A stretch of 18,247 nt of DNA from Panaeolus papilionaceus (taxonomy: Eukaryota; Basidiomycota; Agaricomycetes; Agaricales), in the NCBI GenBank assembly GCA_015501605.1, contig JADNRZ010000067.1, positions 1 to 18,247 of the forward strand, read 5' to 3'. Under the pieces are notes generated by a model, which saw only the letters and a list, made by a program, of their open reading frames with translations, made no database searches and was not told the DNA's origin. Below are positions 10,715 to 18,247 of this stretch, in pieces. Each line of letters begins with the position of its first letter. The stretch's first letter is position 1. A program made the translations under genes and the position numbers.

Positions 10715-10792
10715 TCTTTGTTAGTATATCAGTTAGTACACGCGCCTGTAATTAGACCGCGAGAAAGCTGGCTTCGACTCCCAGACAGAGAG
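10715..10792 (+). pseudogene. tRNA-Asp pseudogene with enlarged anticodon loop
   Basis: This is closely similar to the tRNA-Asp at 8590: the D region, GTTAGTACACGCGCCTGT and the whole 3' half are shared. The acceptor stem TCTTTGT/ACAGAGA still pairs with one G-U. The anticodon arm is about six bases longer (CTGTAATTAGACCGCG) and no longer closes a 7-nt loop, and the T stem CTGGC/CCCAG has a C-C mismatch. A run TTCTTTTTATTTTTT follows directly. Removing six bases does not restore a proper anticodon arm, so an intron is unlikely. Confidence 0.8.
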
Positions 10793-11131
10793 TTCTTTTT
10801 ATTTTTTGTGAGCAACCTAGAAGTTAGATTCGTATTCAATCAGTGCCATGTCCTGGGAGAAGGTGATTTTGTCCGCGGATATTAATATACTGTACATATA
10901 CAACTACTGTCTGTTAATACATTTGTAACATTATTACTCGTTGAGGACGGTGACCCTGAAACAGACACAGACTTGGAGCGCGATGACCGGTGTCCCAAGT
11001 GAAATCCAGATTTCACCTAAATTTCGAGTAGTCATCTGGACTCTGGAGATAACGACCCATGAGTTTTTTTAGGGGTAGATAACATTGCTAAAATGTCATA
11101 CACGGCTTCATGCTCTTCGGGGATGTGCCTC
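10793..11131. other. Short intergenic region
   Basis: No gene is seen. The right part is presumably the 3' UTR of the minus-strand secreted peptide gene. Confidence 0.5.
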
Positions 11132-11342
11132 TTACAGGCCTCCATTTTCCAAAGGATGGATGACAATATCTGAGGCTGCATGGACAGGTCAGATATTAGC
11201 AACGACTTCTACGATAATAGCATGTACCATTCTCACCTTCAACACCTGCACGTCTTAGTTGAACATTGCCCTGGGATACAGGAGCAGCCAGTGAGGGAAC
11301 TATGGCGAAGAGGACAAGACAAAATGAAGACAGGAACTTCAT
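11132..11342 (-). CDS. Small secreted peptide A (49 residues), paralogue of peptide B
   Basis: Exons 11342..11237 and 11175..11132 are joined across a 61-nt intron (GTGAGA..TGCAG, phase 1). The product begins MKFLSSFCLVLFAIVPSLAA, a clear signal peptide with a likely A-P cleavage site. The mature part is about 29 residues with no cysteine, contains a dibasic Arg-Arg at 30-31 (possible Kex2-type site) and ends A-S-D-I-V-I-H-P-L-E-N-G-G-L. Peptide B at 12920-13140 has the same exon plan, intron phase, signal-peptide pattern and C-terminus, which supports this model. I do not recognise the family. It is likely a secreted signalling peptide, effector or peptide precursor (inference). An alternative 48-nt intron from 11135 would extend it to 54 residues, but B ends at the same G-L-stop, favouring 49. 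Confidence 0.75.
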
Positions 11343-11385
11343 TGGGGTATGCCCTTTAGTTGCCAGTTGCAATGGTATTTGAACG

Positions 11386-11394
11386 TTTTTTATA
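11386..11394 (-). promoter_or_regulatory. TATA box of secreted peptide gene A
   Basis: TATAAAAAA reads on the minus strand about 45 nt upstream of the peptide A start codon, a position compatible with a short leader. Confidence 0.55.
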
Positions 11395-11990
11395 CCTGTT
11401 TATAATATCACACTCCCAAACCATAGTCTTAACTCCCAGAGATACATGAAAGGTCCTCTTCTCAGAACCATTCCATGAGAATTAGATATCTATTGTAGTA
11501 TGTACATTATATAAGATGACTCGAGATTGGATGTGTTCGCGGCCGCAAACCTCTTCTGAGAACAGGTGTAAGGGGGGCAGTCTCCCACACCGTTATGGGG
11601 TTCCTCCAGCGAGCTACTGCATAGCCGACTGTTTACTTAATCAGGGTGATGGGTGTGGTCACTGCGGTGCTGTTTATAGACATGAATGAATTGTAAAGGA
11701 AAGGCGTATATTATCCTTTCAGTGAGTAGTTTCTCAACCTTCGGCAAGTCTAGTCAATTGTCTATGACACACGCAGTGCAACTATCGGTTGCTGGGTATC
11801 AAGGTTCAAATATAATGCACAATAAATGTCCGTTCGCGTTGACAGCAGCTATAAACGCGCACACCTTCCACGGATCTATTACACTCTGTTGACATTTTTG
11901 AAGGACGCGGTATATCGATGACTGATAAGCGACATCAAAGAGGACAGTAACTTATCAATGATGGCCAACATCGCTCGATAACAACGGGCG
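11395..11990. other. Intergenic region between peptide A promoter and transposon
   Basis: No gene is supported. A 68-codon plus frame at 11686-11892 has no recognisable features. Upstream control sequence of peptide A may lie here. Confidence 0.45.
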
Positions 11991-11992
11991 TA

Positions 11993-12079
11993 TGGCACGC
12001 CATCTGCACATTTATTATTTTGCAGTTGCACATTCATAAATCTCAATTTTGGGTGTGAGTGGTACACACATTTCGATAT
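11993..12079 (+). repeat. Left terminal inverted repeat (87 bp)
   Basis: Matches the reverse complement of 12556-12642 at 86 of 87 positions; the mismatch is at the sixth base (C against T). Confidence 0.95.
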
Positions 12080-12156
12080 TTTGTGTCTGTGTCACACAGA
12101 TTCATAATTTTTTCTGTGTGTGGCACACAGATTGAGGTGTTCGAGCTCAAATTCTC

Positions 12157-12208
12157 GACGCACATCTGGGCGTATTGCCTAATAAGGCAATTCGTCCAGA
12201 TGTGTGTC
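12157..12208. repeat. Internal hairpin of the transposon
   Basis: Two 23-base arms (12157-12179 and 12186-12208) pair at 20 of 23 positions around the 6-nt loop TAATAA. The arms centre on CACATCTGG/CCAGATGTG and TATTGCC/GGCAAT. Confidence 0.85.
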
Positions 12209-12555
12209 ACAAACTGAGATCGTCGACTTCAGTTGCACACAGAAATCCAACAAGCTGAATTTCAGTTGCACACATCCACAAAGGCCTGCCGTCGGAGTTT
12301 AAATGAAGCTGATGGCAATTTCGGCAATCTTATCAACAGATTAGATACTCAACATATCACTCATCATGCACATCTAAACACTGGCGTGCTATGATGGTTC
12401 GAAGGAGGCCCATCCCTCAAATGTGATGTCCCGGAGTCCATGTTCGGATATCCAGAGAAGCTCGGAGAGCCTCTTCAAGATAAATTTAATTGGTCTTATG
12501 GCATTTTATCAGTCTCAGGCAGCAATACTAGTAGGCACTACTACATGTCAATGTC

Positions 12556-12642
12556 ATATCGAAATGTGTGTACCACTCACACCCAAAATTGAGATTTATG
12601 AATGTGCAACTGCAAAATAATAAATGTGCAGATGGCATGCCA
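12556..12642 (-). repeat. Right terminal inverted repeat (87 bp)
   Basis: Reverse complement of 11993-12079; followed by TA at 12643-12644. Confidence 0.95.
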
Positions 12643-12919
12643 TAATGGGCGCTAATATGGTCGGGAACATCATACCGAACCGAATTGATGTATTGAGTAT
12701 CAGATACAATTGGCGTCTCTGTCTTGAACCAGCCATGTTCTCTAAACGGACGACGTCCGAAACAGCAACTGCTTCTCAAGCTTGTCAATCCGAGACATGA
12801 ACGAAGCATGTTGGATAACTAGTACCCAAATTACATCACTACAGGTTAGATTGTGGATAAAAACGTGTTGGAACAACGTACCCAACATTCTTTCTGTACG
12901 TGATCTGATTCCATGCGGC

Positions 12920-13140
12920 TCACAGGCCTATCGGTGCTGCCGGATGGATGACTCCAATATCTGTAACTACATTGCGAGATACCCATGTAATTAGTGAAGA
13001 CTTCGGTTTGACTTGGTGCAAATCTCACCTTCCCCGCCGTCTACTCCAGACTCTGGGCGACTATTCTTTCTCAGTGAAGGTGAGGCAAGAGATGGAACAA
13101 CTGCAAGCAAGACAAGGTAAAAGTATGAAACAAGCTTCAT
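12920..13140 (-). CDS. Small secreted peptide B (50 residues), paralogue of peptide A
   Basis: Exons 13140..13029 and 12960..12920 are joined across a 68-nt intron (GTGAGA..TTACAG, phase 1). The product starts M-K-L-V-S-Y-F-Y-L-V-L-L-A-V-V-P-S-L-A-S, a signal peptide very like that of peptide A (shared L-V-L, V-P-S-L-A). The mature part is about 30 residues, has no cysteine, contains a basic pair Arg-Lys at 24-25 and ends G-E-D-I-G-V-I-H-P-A-A-P-I-G-L. Aligned with A, the conserved elements are the signal peptide, an acidic/glycine middle and D-I-x-V-I-H-P-x4-G-L before the stop. DNA similarity extends through the exon 2 region (GGATGGATGAC and CAGGCCT on the plus strand). Function unknown; I do not recognise the family. 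The middle of the mature peptide differs strongly from A, as in fast-evolving secreted peptides. Confidence 0.75.
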
Positions 13141-13200
13141 TGTGAGATTATGGGGCTGATCAAGTTATACTTTGAGCGTTGAAAGCCAGCTGAATAGGTT

Positions 13201-13207
13201 TCTTATA
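13201..13207 (-). promoter_or_regulatory. TATA-like box of secreted peptide gene B
   Basis: TATAAGA reads on the minus strand within GGGGTATAAGAAACC, about 60 nt upstream of the peptide B start codon; peptide A has a TATA box at a similar distance. Confidence 0.5.
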
Positions 13208-14198
13208 CCCCTCTCGACTCTCGAGTCGCAGGATAACAGTTCCCAAGGTTTATTCTCAGCTTTCAATTATTGTGGAAGAAGTTGCAACTTCTTGACAACT
13301 TTTCATGGGAACCCCGTCTTATCTGGCGTAAATCAGCGATCCCGCCAATCATACGGTGGAAACACATCAGCGAAAACGCTCCAACAATGCCCAAAATATA
13401 CATTATAATAGAAGAGATGCAAGAATAAAAGATTGGATGTACCAGTGATAAAAAGAACCCAAAAGGATCGTGTCGATGATAACTTGACGAGTAAGCTGCG
13501 ATATCATCGCATTAGAAGGTGACACAACTGGTTCCAAAGGACATATGGGAGCAATGCTGTGGAGCAAGCATGCGAATAAGTAAAATTAAACGATATGAGA
13601 AGAAACATATTCAGAAGAAACAAGTTGCTTCCGGTCCACCGGTCCCAAAGAACTAAATTTAAAAGCGCTGTTTGAATGCTAGATACGGATGCAGGGTACC
13701 AAAAGAAGTCAACTTTCTTTGGCGTAACATAAAGAGCAGAATAAATGTCTGGTATCAGAGAGAACTAACATCTACCACTGCTTGAACAAGGGCCAGTCCC
13801 TAATAAACGTACTCATGCTTGGGAAAGGCTCACACAGCTCAGTAGGTGTTCGAAGGTGATAGAAAATGTGTCCTTCATTGTGTATGATGTTCAAATTCTG
13901 TGCAATTCACAAGCTTGCAGTGTAATCTTAGATATGGAGCTGATTTGACAGAGCATTGTGGTGTCGTTAATTCATTAGTCAAGACTTCTGTGTGGCATTG
14001 TGGAACTTACTGTCACCATCAACATCGCTAAAAACAAACCACAAAATGCAGGAGGCATGAAAGGAATAATGTGGAGCAGGCAGTGTGTCAGTAGACATTC
14101 AGTAGTGCGTTCCGTACTGTATTTGTGTGGGCGCTCAGCACTCTCCATCATAAGGAAGCTCTATTTACAGATACAATGACGGATTGAGGACAGCTCAC
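13208..14198. other. Intergenic region upstream of peptide gene B
   Basis: No gene is supported; open frames here are short. The sequence is A-rich on the plus strand. Presumably part of it controls peptide gene B. Confidence 0.5.
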
Positions 14199-14200
14199 TA

Positions 14201-14228
14201 TGGTGCGCCATCTGCACATTTATTATTA
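14201..14228 (+). mobile_element. Solo transposon end related to the 11993-12642 element
   Basis: TGGTGCGCCATCTGCACATTTATTATT matches the first ~27 bp of the terminal inverted repeat of the 650-bp element with two or three differences, and is likewise preceded by TA (14199-14200). Beyond 14228 the sequences diverge. I found no matching opposite end before the right edge of the window, so it is a truncated or diverged relative. Confidence 0.75.
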
Positions 14229-14233
14229 GTCGG

Positions 14234-14463
14234 AAACATTTCACGCAATTTTAGAACTTAAACTAAACTTTTGTACTTACCTTTTAAATGCAAACATCTT
14301 TTAGGCGCTTTTATTATATCCCAAACATCTATTGAGCGCTTGACGATTCTTTCAAACATTCCTCGAGCGCTTATGTTAGAGTAGCAAACATTTTACAAAT
14401 TTGCCGCCTCTTCAAACATTTCCTGGGCGCTTACAAGGCGACAACAAACAAATTAGAGCGCTT
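14234..14463 (+). repeat. Array of ~31-bp repeats (AAACATYT..GCGCTT)
   Basis: Units begin with AAACA at 14292, 14323, 14354, 14386, 14414 and 14446 (spacings 31, 31, 32, 28, 32), with a weaker one at 14234 and perhaps one near 14264. The best units read AAACATCTATTGAGCGCTT or AAACATTCCTCGAGCGCTT, followed by about 12 variable bases; the fourth unit is degenerate. The array directly follows the solo transposon end, so it is likely a subterminal repeat zone of that element. Confidence 0.85.
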
Positions 14464-15077
14464 AAGGTGAAAATTCAGAATTAATAGTGAACTTTTAAAT
14501 AGCGCCCAAAGTAATATAACTATAATAAAACTCATTTTTCTTTCTAAATGTTTGTTGAATATCGGGGGATTGGTCGGAGTTTCAATGTCACGGCATAAGA
14601 AGCGGAGCTTGAAATGGCCATCAACAATAATCGGCGGAGCTCAAAATATAAAAAAAAAGGCCCGCCCTAAACAATCGTGCACTGATGCTGCTCACATGAT
14701 GGTATCATGATTCCCTTTCTCCCACCACAACTCCGTCGTTTCAGTACATACATACCACCCCGCTCGCGTCTAATTAGCATCGTAAATAGTTAAATTTAGA
14801 TTAAGAAATACATACTGAAAAAGAATTAAGGCGCAAGATATAATATGAGGAAGACACAGAGCTCAAGACAAAATATACAACCAGATGCGACTCGAATGCC
14901 GCGCCCTCAGAAACGGAAATGGCAGGCAATGGTAAGGATCGATGGATAAGGGCATATTCACGAATGCCTGGCTCAATCAATCCTTCCTTGCCAGCATGAA
15001 GAAACCAACTTATCTGCGGTCATAAACATGGCATTCGCCAATCAGGAAGGTGATTACAGCCTGTTAACTCAGTCTAT
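14464..15077. other. Intergenic region and leader of the SPT5-like gene
   Basis: The left part is AT-rich and may belong to the transposon relative; AAATGTTTG near 14547 is an inverted copy of the array motif. A possible first mini-exon of the SPT5-like gene is at 14896-14931: ATG followed by P-R-P-Q-K-R-K-W-Q-A-M, then GTAAGG. A TTACAG acceptor at 15054-15059 is in the correct phase to join it to the frame starting at 15060. If real, the start codon at 15078 would be internal. Confidence 0.35.
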
Positions 15078-17618
15078 ATGACCTGTAGTGACAAAAATCA
15101 AATACCAGATGACTCGCATCTTAGCGAAGAAGACAACGTCGCGATGGACAAGGACAAGGGACAGGAAGTTGATGTGGAAGGAGATGACGATGAGGAAGGG
15201 GAGGAAGATGACGACAATGAGGAAGGGGAGGAAGATGATGATGATGAGGAAGGAGATGAAGATGGAGAAGGGGAGGAAGATGGCGACGAGGAAGGAGACG
15301 AGGAAGATGACAATGAGGAAGGGGATGAAGTAAACGAGAGCTTGAAGGGCAAGGGAGACAAGGGGAAGCGTAGGGCCAACCCCTTCATAGACGACGAGGC
15401 TGCTGGAGGGGACACATCAGATGATGAAGACGACGACAACGACGCGCAGGCTACAACATTTATCGATGATGATCAAGGCGATGATTTATCTCAAAGCCAC
15501 CACAGTAAGTGGTTTTATGTGTACACATACATGCTCCTGGTCCTGATACACCATACTTAGAACTTCACGCGCAATTTCTTCAAACCCAAGATAACGAGGC
15601 TCGTCTGTACTGCTGGGACAAGCTGCTTGACAGAGCATATGGCCGGATGAGGGGTGAACGTTGGTCTTGTGCTGTGGGTGATGACGATGATGACGACAAG
15701 TACATTATATCCCCCACAGACTTGCTCTGGGTTGTACCCTGCAAGGTATGTTTTGCAGCCTCTTATTTTAATTTTATTGCTAACGAATTCGTAACATTGG
15801 GTATTACAGGTGGGCCATGAACAGAAAGCCATCTTCACCATTTTCAAACGTGCCACCCACCCATCATCGCGCAACTCTGTAGGCAAGACAGCTATATTCA
15901 ATCCTTCGCACCCAGGGCGGATATATGTCGAGGCTCCAAGCGAGAGACTTGCTAGAGCGACTGTAAAAGGGATATCTGCTCTATCAACTTCACGTTTATG
16001 GGCGGTGCCACACGAGGAACGTCAGCGTTGTGTTTCTCATTCTCCCAGACGCATCCCGCTTTGGGTCCGTATCCACGATTCCAGGCCCGAATGGAAAGCT
16101 GTAAATGGGAGCATTGGAATTGTCGTGCCCGATCTCAATAACAACGACCAAGAACAGATTTGGAATGTTGTTGTTGCACATAAAGACCCAATGGAAGCTT
16201 CCGCACCCTGGTCATGGCAGTCAGTTAACTTCGGTGATATTCGTTTCACAATCGACCTAGACAATCTCCCAACAGTCAAAGACATCCAAAGATTTTCAGG
16301 ATGCAACCTCGTCAACGAATACACTCTCAACGTGCTCTTTGAGCGCATTTATCGCACCAATCTACGACCAGGGGCCCGTGTCTGTGTCACCACCGGAGAG
16401 TTTGTGGGGTTGATTGGAGAAGTCGTCGCATCATTGGGTACAGCGGCCAAAGTCAGATTTGAAGACGGTGCAATAGAGAGTGTGCCACTCCGCGACCTAC
16501 GTCGAAACTTCGTAATTGGCGACCAAGCAGTCATTTCCACCCTACCATGGAGAGGAATCACGGGCTGGGTGATCAACATTGAAGCGAAGCACATCACCAT
16601 CTGGTCAGACTCGCTACAGAACGAGGTACGGTCACTCCAACTTTCTTTTAATCGCACACTCATAATCTATACGAACAGTATCGGGTAGCCGCTATTGAAG
16701 CGGAGTTCTTCACGCCATCCTTCCGACAAACCCCCTCCCTACCTGCAAGAATTAAACGTCAAAACGTCACTGAGTTCAACATATATGAGCGCTTCAAAAG
16801 CAGAATGGTATACATTACGGGTCGCCACCCTCTCAAGGGCCAACGAGGACGTATCAAAGACACACATCCCGACGGACAATTCTGGATTCAAATGGAGTCA
16901 ATGTTGCATAGAAATGAACCATATATCTTCAAGCACGCCGATATATCTTTAATGTAAGTCATCTCCCAACCCTCTAACCTGCTGGACTCGATATCTGATT
17001 GTTCAACGCAGCGAAGATATAACAGAGAATTTGCTTGGGGTACATCAAAATCGTTCTAGCATCGCATATACGACCCCGATCAAGGCACCATTCACGTCCC
17101 CAGCCTCCCAAACGACCTCCAAAAGCACAACAGTTATCAATGACGGTGGGCCTAGCGACTCACGAAGTCCATGCTCCCAGATGAGAGACGTCCCTGTCAT
17201 TGATAGTTCAATCACCTTCCCTGAAACGGATCCGATAGAATATTCTTCAAATCATGATCCTTACTGGCTTGTTGAGGCTTGCTTCTCACACAGGATCAAG
17301 CTCACTCACGTCCAAGATCCCAATCATATTGTCCAGCTTCTTGGGAGGGGCTCGGCCTCTGGGTTGGTTCAGGTGCGCGATCGTATGGTGGTGCGCGAGA
17401 TCGCATCACACACTTTAACTGCGTTACCGCCAAGTCGTAAAGATGATCTTGTGGTCGTCCTTTCTGGTGAACATGTAGGGAGAATGTATAAAGTAGTCGA
17501 AGTTCTTGGGTCTGTTTCACGTGTCAAGAGGTCGGGACGAGTGCTGCGCAAAAACGAGGTCGACCCTACATTGTCTAATGACATGTTGGTGCAGGCCTTT
17601 GGACCCTTCAAAAAGTAG
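15078..17618 (+). CDS. SPT5-like protein with acidic N-terminus, NGN and KOW domains
   Basis: Five exons, 15078..15504, 15561..15745, 15810..16625, 16679..16953 and 17012..17618, give 769 residues. Introns are 56, 64, 53 and 58 nt, GT..AG, and keep phase throughout. Residues ~28-80 are almost pure Asp/Glu/Gly, followed by K-R-R-A-N-P-F-I-D-D and a second acidic patch. An NGN-like domain (L-L-W-V-V-P-C-K to about 265, including G-R-I-Y-V-E-A) is followed by KOW-type segments near 288-310, 390-410, 438-459, 519-538 and 710-734 (typical core R-P-G-A-R-V-C-V-T-T-G-E-F-V-G-L-I-G-E-V-V). This is the order found in SPT5, which with SPT4 binds RNA polymerase II and promotes elongation. It is shorter than usual fungal SPT5 (about 1000 residues or more) and lacks the repetitive C-terminal region, so I read it as a divergent paralogue, not the housekeeping copy. 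The start codon is uncertain (a mini-exon may precede it). Confidence 0.85.
15177..15335 (+). repeat. Low-complexity GA-rich repeat encoding the acidic tract
   Basis: Imperfect repeats of GAGGAAGGGGAGGAAGATGA-type units encode the Asp/Glu/Gly run. Slippage in this tract would change only the length of the acidic region when in multiples of three. Confidence 0.8.
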
Positions 17619-17865
17619 TAGACACGACACATTTTTATTTAGTTATATCAGGTTGTTATCATGTCTGAACGCTAGTAGACTGTTTTTTTTTTTTTTAATT
17701 TATAGTTATGAGGCGTGATGTTGTATTTTTAATTTAAGACCACATGTAAACATCTATTGAAAAACTAACAACTTGAACAGCACGGAAACTCGCGCAACGC
17801 TCTATCGACTATCTATATGAATCTACCAAAAGCCTACATACCGACTATGTAAGTACTAAATCTAT

Positions 17866-18247
17866 TTAAAGGAACGCTGATTTAATCTCATTTTCTGCAT
17901 CCTTATGTAGGTCATCCTCGATGTCAAACTCAGTAATACGAAGACGCAGGTCCATCAGGGCCTGCCTTCGGCAAGCGTTAGGATTGGTGGAATTTTCAAC
18001 CATGACTGAGTGGCATTTCTTCAAGGGAAGGGGGTGGTCAGGGTGGAAAACCTGCTCCAGGATGTGCATACGCCAGTCGCTTCTCCAACGCAGAGTGCAC
18101 GACACATGATTCGTGCACCCCTCGCTCTGAGGCATACTATCAGGGACAGCTGCGCATCGACGCCGGACCTCGTCCAACCGGATTCGTAACTTCATGATAG
18201 GTTCGTAAATGGCTGACTGCTCCAACTTCCAATCTAACATCCGTACT
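17866..18247 (-). CDS. C-terminal part of an unidentified protein, cut by window edge
   Basis: The frame is open from the right edge to TAA at 17866-17868, at least 126 codons; the first ATG (18240) need not be the start. The C-terminal part contains C-T-L-R-W-R-S-D-W-R-M-H-I-L-E-Q-V-F-H-P-D-H-P-L-P-L-K-K. This resembles the spacing (Cys..W..W..L-HP..PLPL) seen downstream of BTB/POZ domains in many Agaricomycete hypothetical proteins, but the BTB domain itself would lie outside the window. It is convergent with the SPT5-like gene, 247 nt away. Identity is a weak inference. Confidence 0.5.
   Translation of the reverse strand, partial: VRMLDWKLEQSAIYEPIMKLRIRLDEVRRRCAAVPDSMPQSEGCTNHVSCTLRWRSDWRMHILEQVFHPDHPLPLKKCHSVMVENSTNPNACRRQALMDLRLRITEFDIEDDLHKDAENEIKSAFL

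Larger units (their letters stand above)
11993..12642. mobile_element. Non-autonomous TIR DNA transposon (MITE-like), 650 bp
   Basis: The element is bounded by 87-bp terminal inverted repeats, 11993-12079 and 12556-12642, which differ at only one position (86/87). The ends begin TGGCA(C/T)GCCATCTGCAC, themselves a near-perfect palindrome. A TA dinucleotide flanks each end (11991-11992 and 12643-12644), the expected target duplication of Tc1/mariner-type elements. There is no transposase frame; the interior has ~30-bp spaced repeats of a GTG(G/T)(C/T)ACACA-type motif and a 23-bp-arm hairpin at 12157-12208. The near-identity of the ends suggests recent insertion or recent activity. It lies between the two secreted peptide genes. 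Confidence 0.9.

Noticed and set aside
10715..10792. Second tRNA-Asp as a functional intron-containing tRNA
   Set aside because: Removing six bases after the anticodon does not restore a 5-bp anticodon stem, and the T stem has a C-C mismatch.
11072..11135. Extra intron (GTAAGA..TTTTAG, 48 nt) extending secreted peptide A to 54 residues
   Set aside because: The paralogue stops at the equivalent G-L codon pair with TGA, so the shorter end is better supported.
12302..12343. Small ATGAAG frame inside the transposon resembling a signal peptide start
   Set aside because: Only 13 codons, no plausible continuation, and no similarity beyond the first residues.
13480..13620. Possible third member of the secreted peptide family on the minus strand (motif like I-C-P-L-E after a CAG)
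   Set aside because: No signal-peptide exon in phase and only a few matching residues; treated as chance.
14234..14463. CRISPR-like appearance: ~19-bp repeats with ~12-bp variable spacers
   Set aside because: The host is clearly a eukaryote, the repeats are degenerate and the spacers far too short; adjacency to a transposon end explains it better as a subterminal repeat array.
15098..15439. Long minus-strand Ser/Pro-rich frame of 113 codons
   Set aside because: It is the antisense shadow of the Asp/Glu-rich tract of the SPT5-like gene.

Overview
The window looks like basidiomycete (probably Agaricomycete) nuclear DNA. The evidence is the short introns (50-70 nt, GT..AG), a ribosomal protein gene split by four-exon architecture, a NACHT-type NTPase with the N-terminal layout common in mushroom-forming fungi, a secreted GH11 xylanase gene, an SPT5-like NGN/KOW gene and a eukaryotic tRNA-Asp. 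Most genes here are intron-split, so single open frames show only parts of them; exon models below were built by reading splice sites and checking phase.

Layout. 1-1500: pyrimidine-rich, low-complexity sequence with no gene I can support. 1534-2750 (-): a three-exon NACHT NTPase truncated just after the NTPase core, its C-terminus running into a duplicated 63-bp motif that carries an inverted repeat. 3851-4801 (-): complete ribosomal protein L10 (uL16) gene, four exons, with one unusually long intron. 5.2-8.5 kb: long gene-poor stretch. 8590-8661 (+): tRNA-Asp(GUC). 9321-9416: two strong adjacent hairpins with no gene. 9781-10513 (+): GH11 xylanase with signal peptide and both catalytic glutamates but broken by frameshifts in the middle. 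10715-10792 (+): a damaged second tRNA-Asp copy.

11.1-13.2 kb holds the part I consider most novel: two paralogous, intron-split genes on the minus strand (11132-11342 and 12920-13140). They encode 49- and 50-residue secreted peptides with the same intron phase and a conserved C-terminus (D-I-x-V-I-H-P-x4-G-L, one-residue gap). Between them sits a 650-bp non-autonomous DNA transposon (11993-12642) with 87-bp terminal inverted repeats (86/87 identical) and TA flanks. A second copy of that transposon's end lies at 14201-14228 and leads into a ~31-bp-period repeat array (14234-14463).

15078-17618 (+) is a five-exon gene of 769 residues with a polyacidic N-terminus, an NGN domain and several KOW motifs: a compact SPT5 paralogue. 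At the right edge, 17866-18247 (-) is the C-terminal part of an unidentified protein.

The genes do not form one pathway. The region mixes one conserved housekeeping gene (RPL10) with lineage-specific, duplicated or decaying genes (NACHT, GH11, secreted peptides, SPT5-like) and transposon ends, which suggests a fast-evolving accessory segment.
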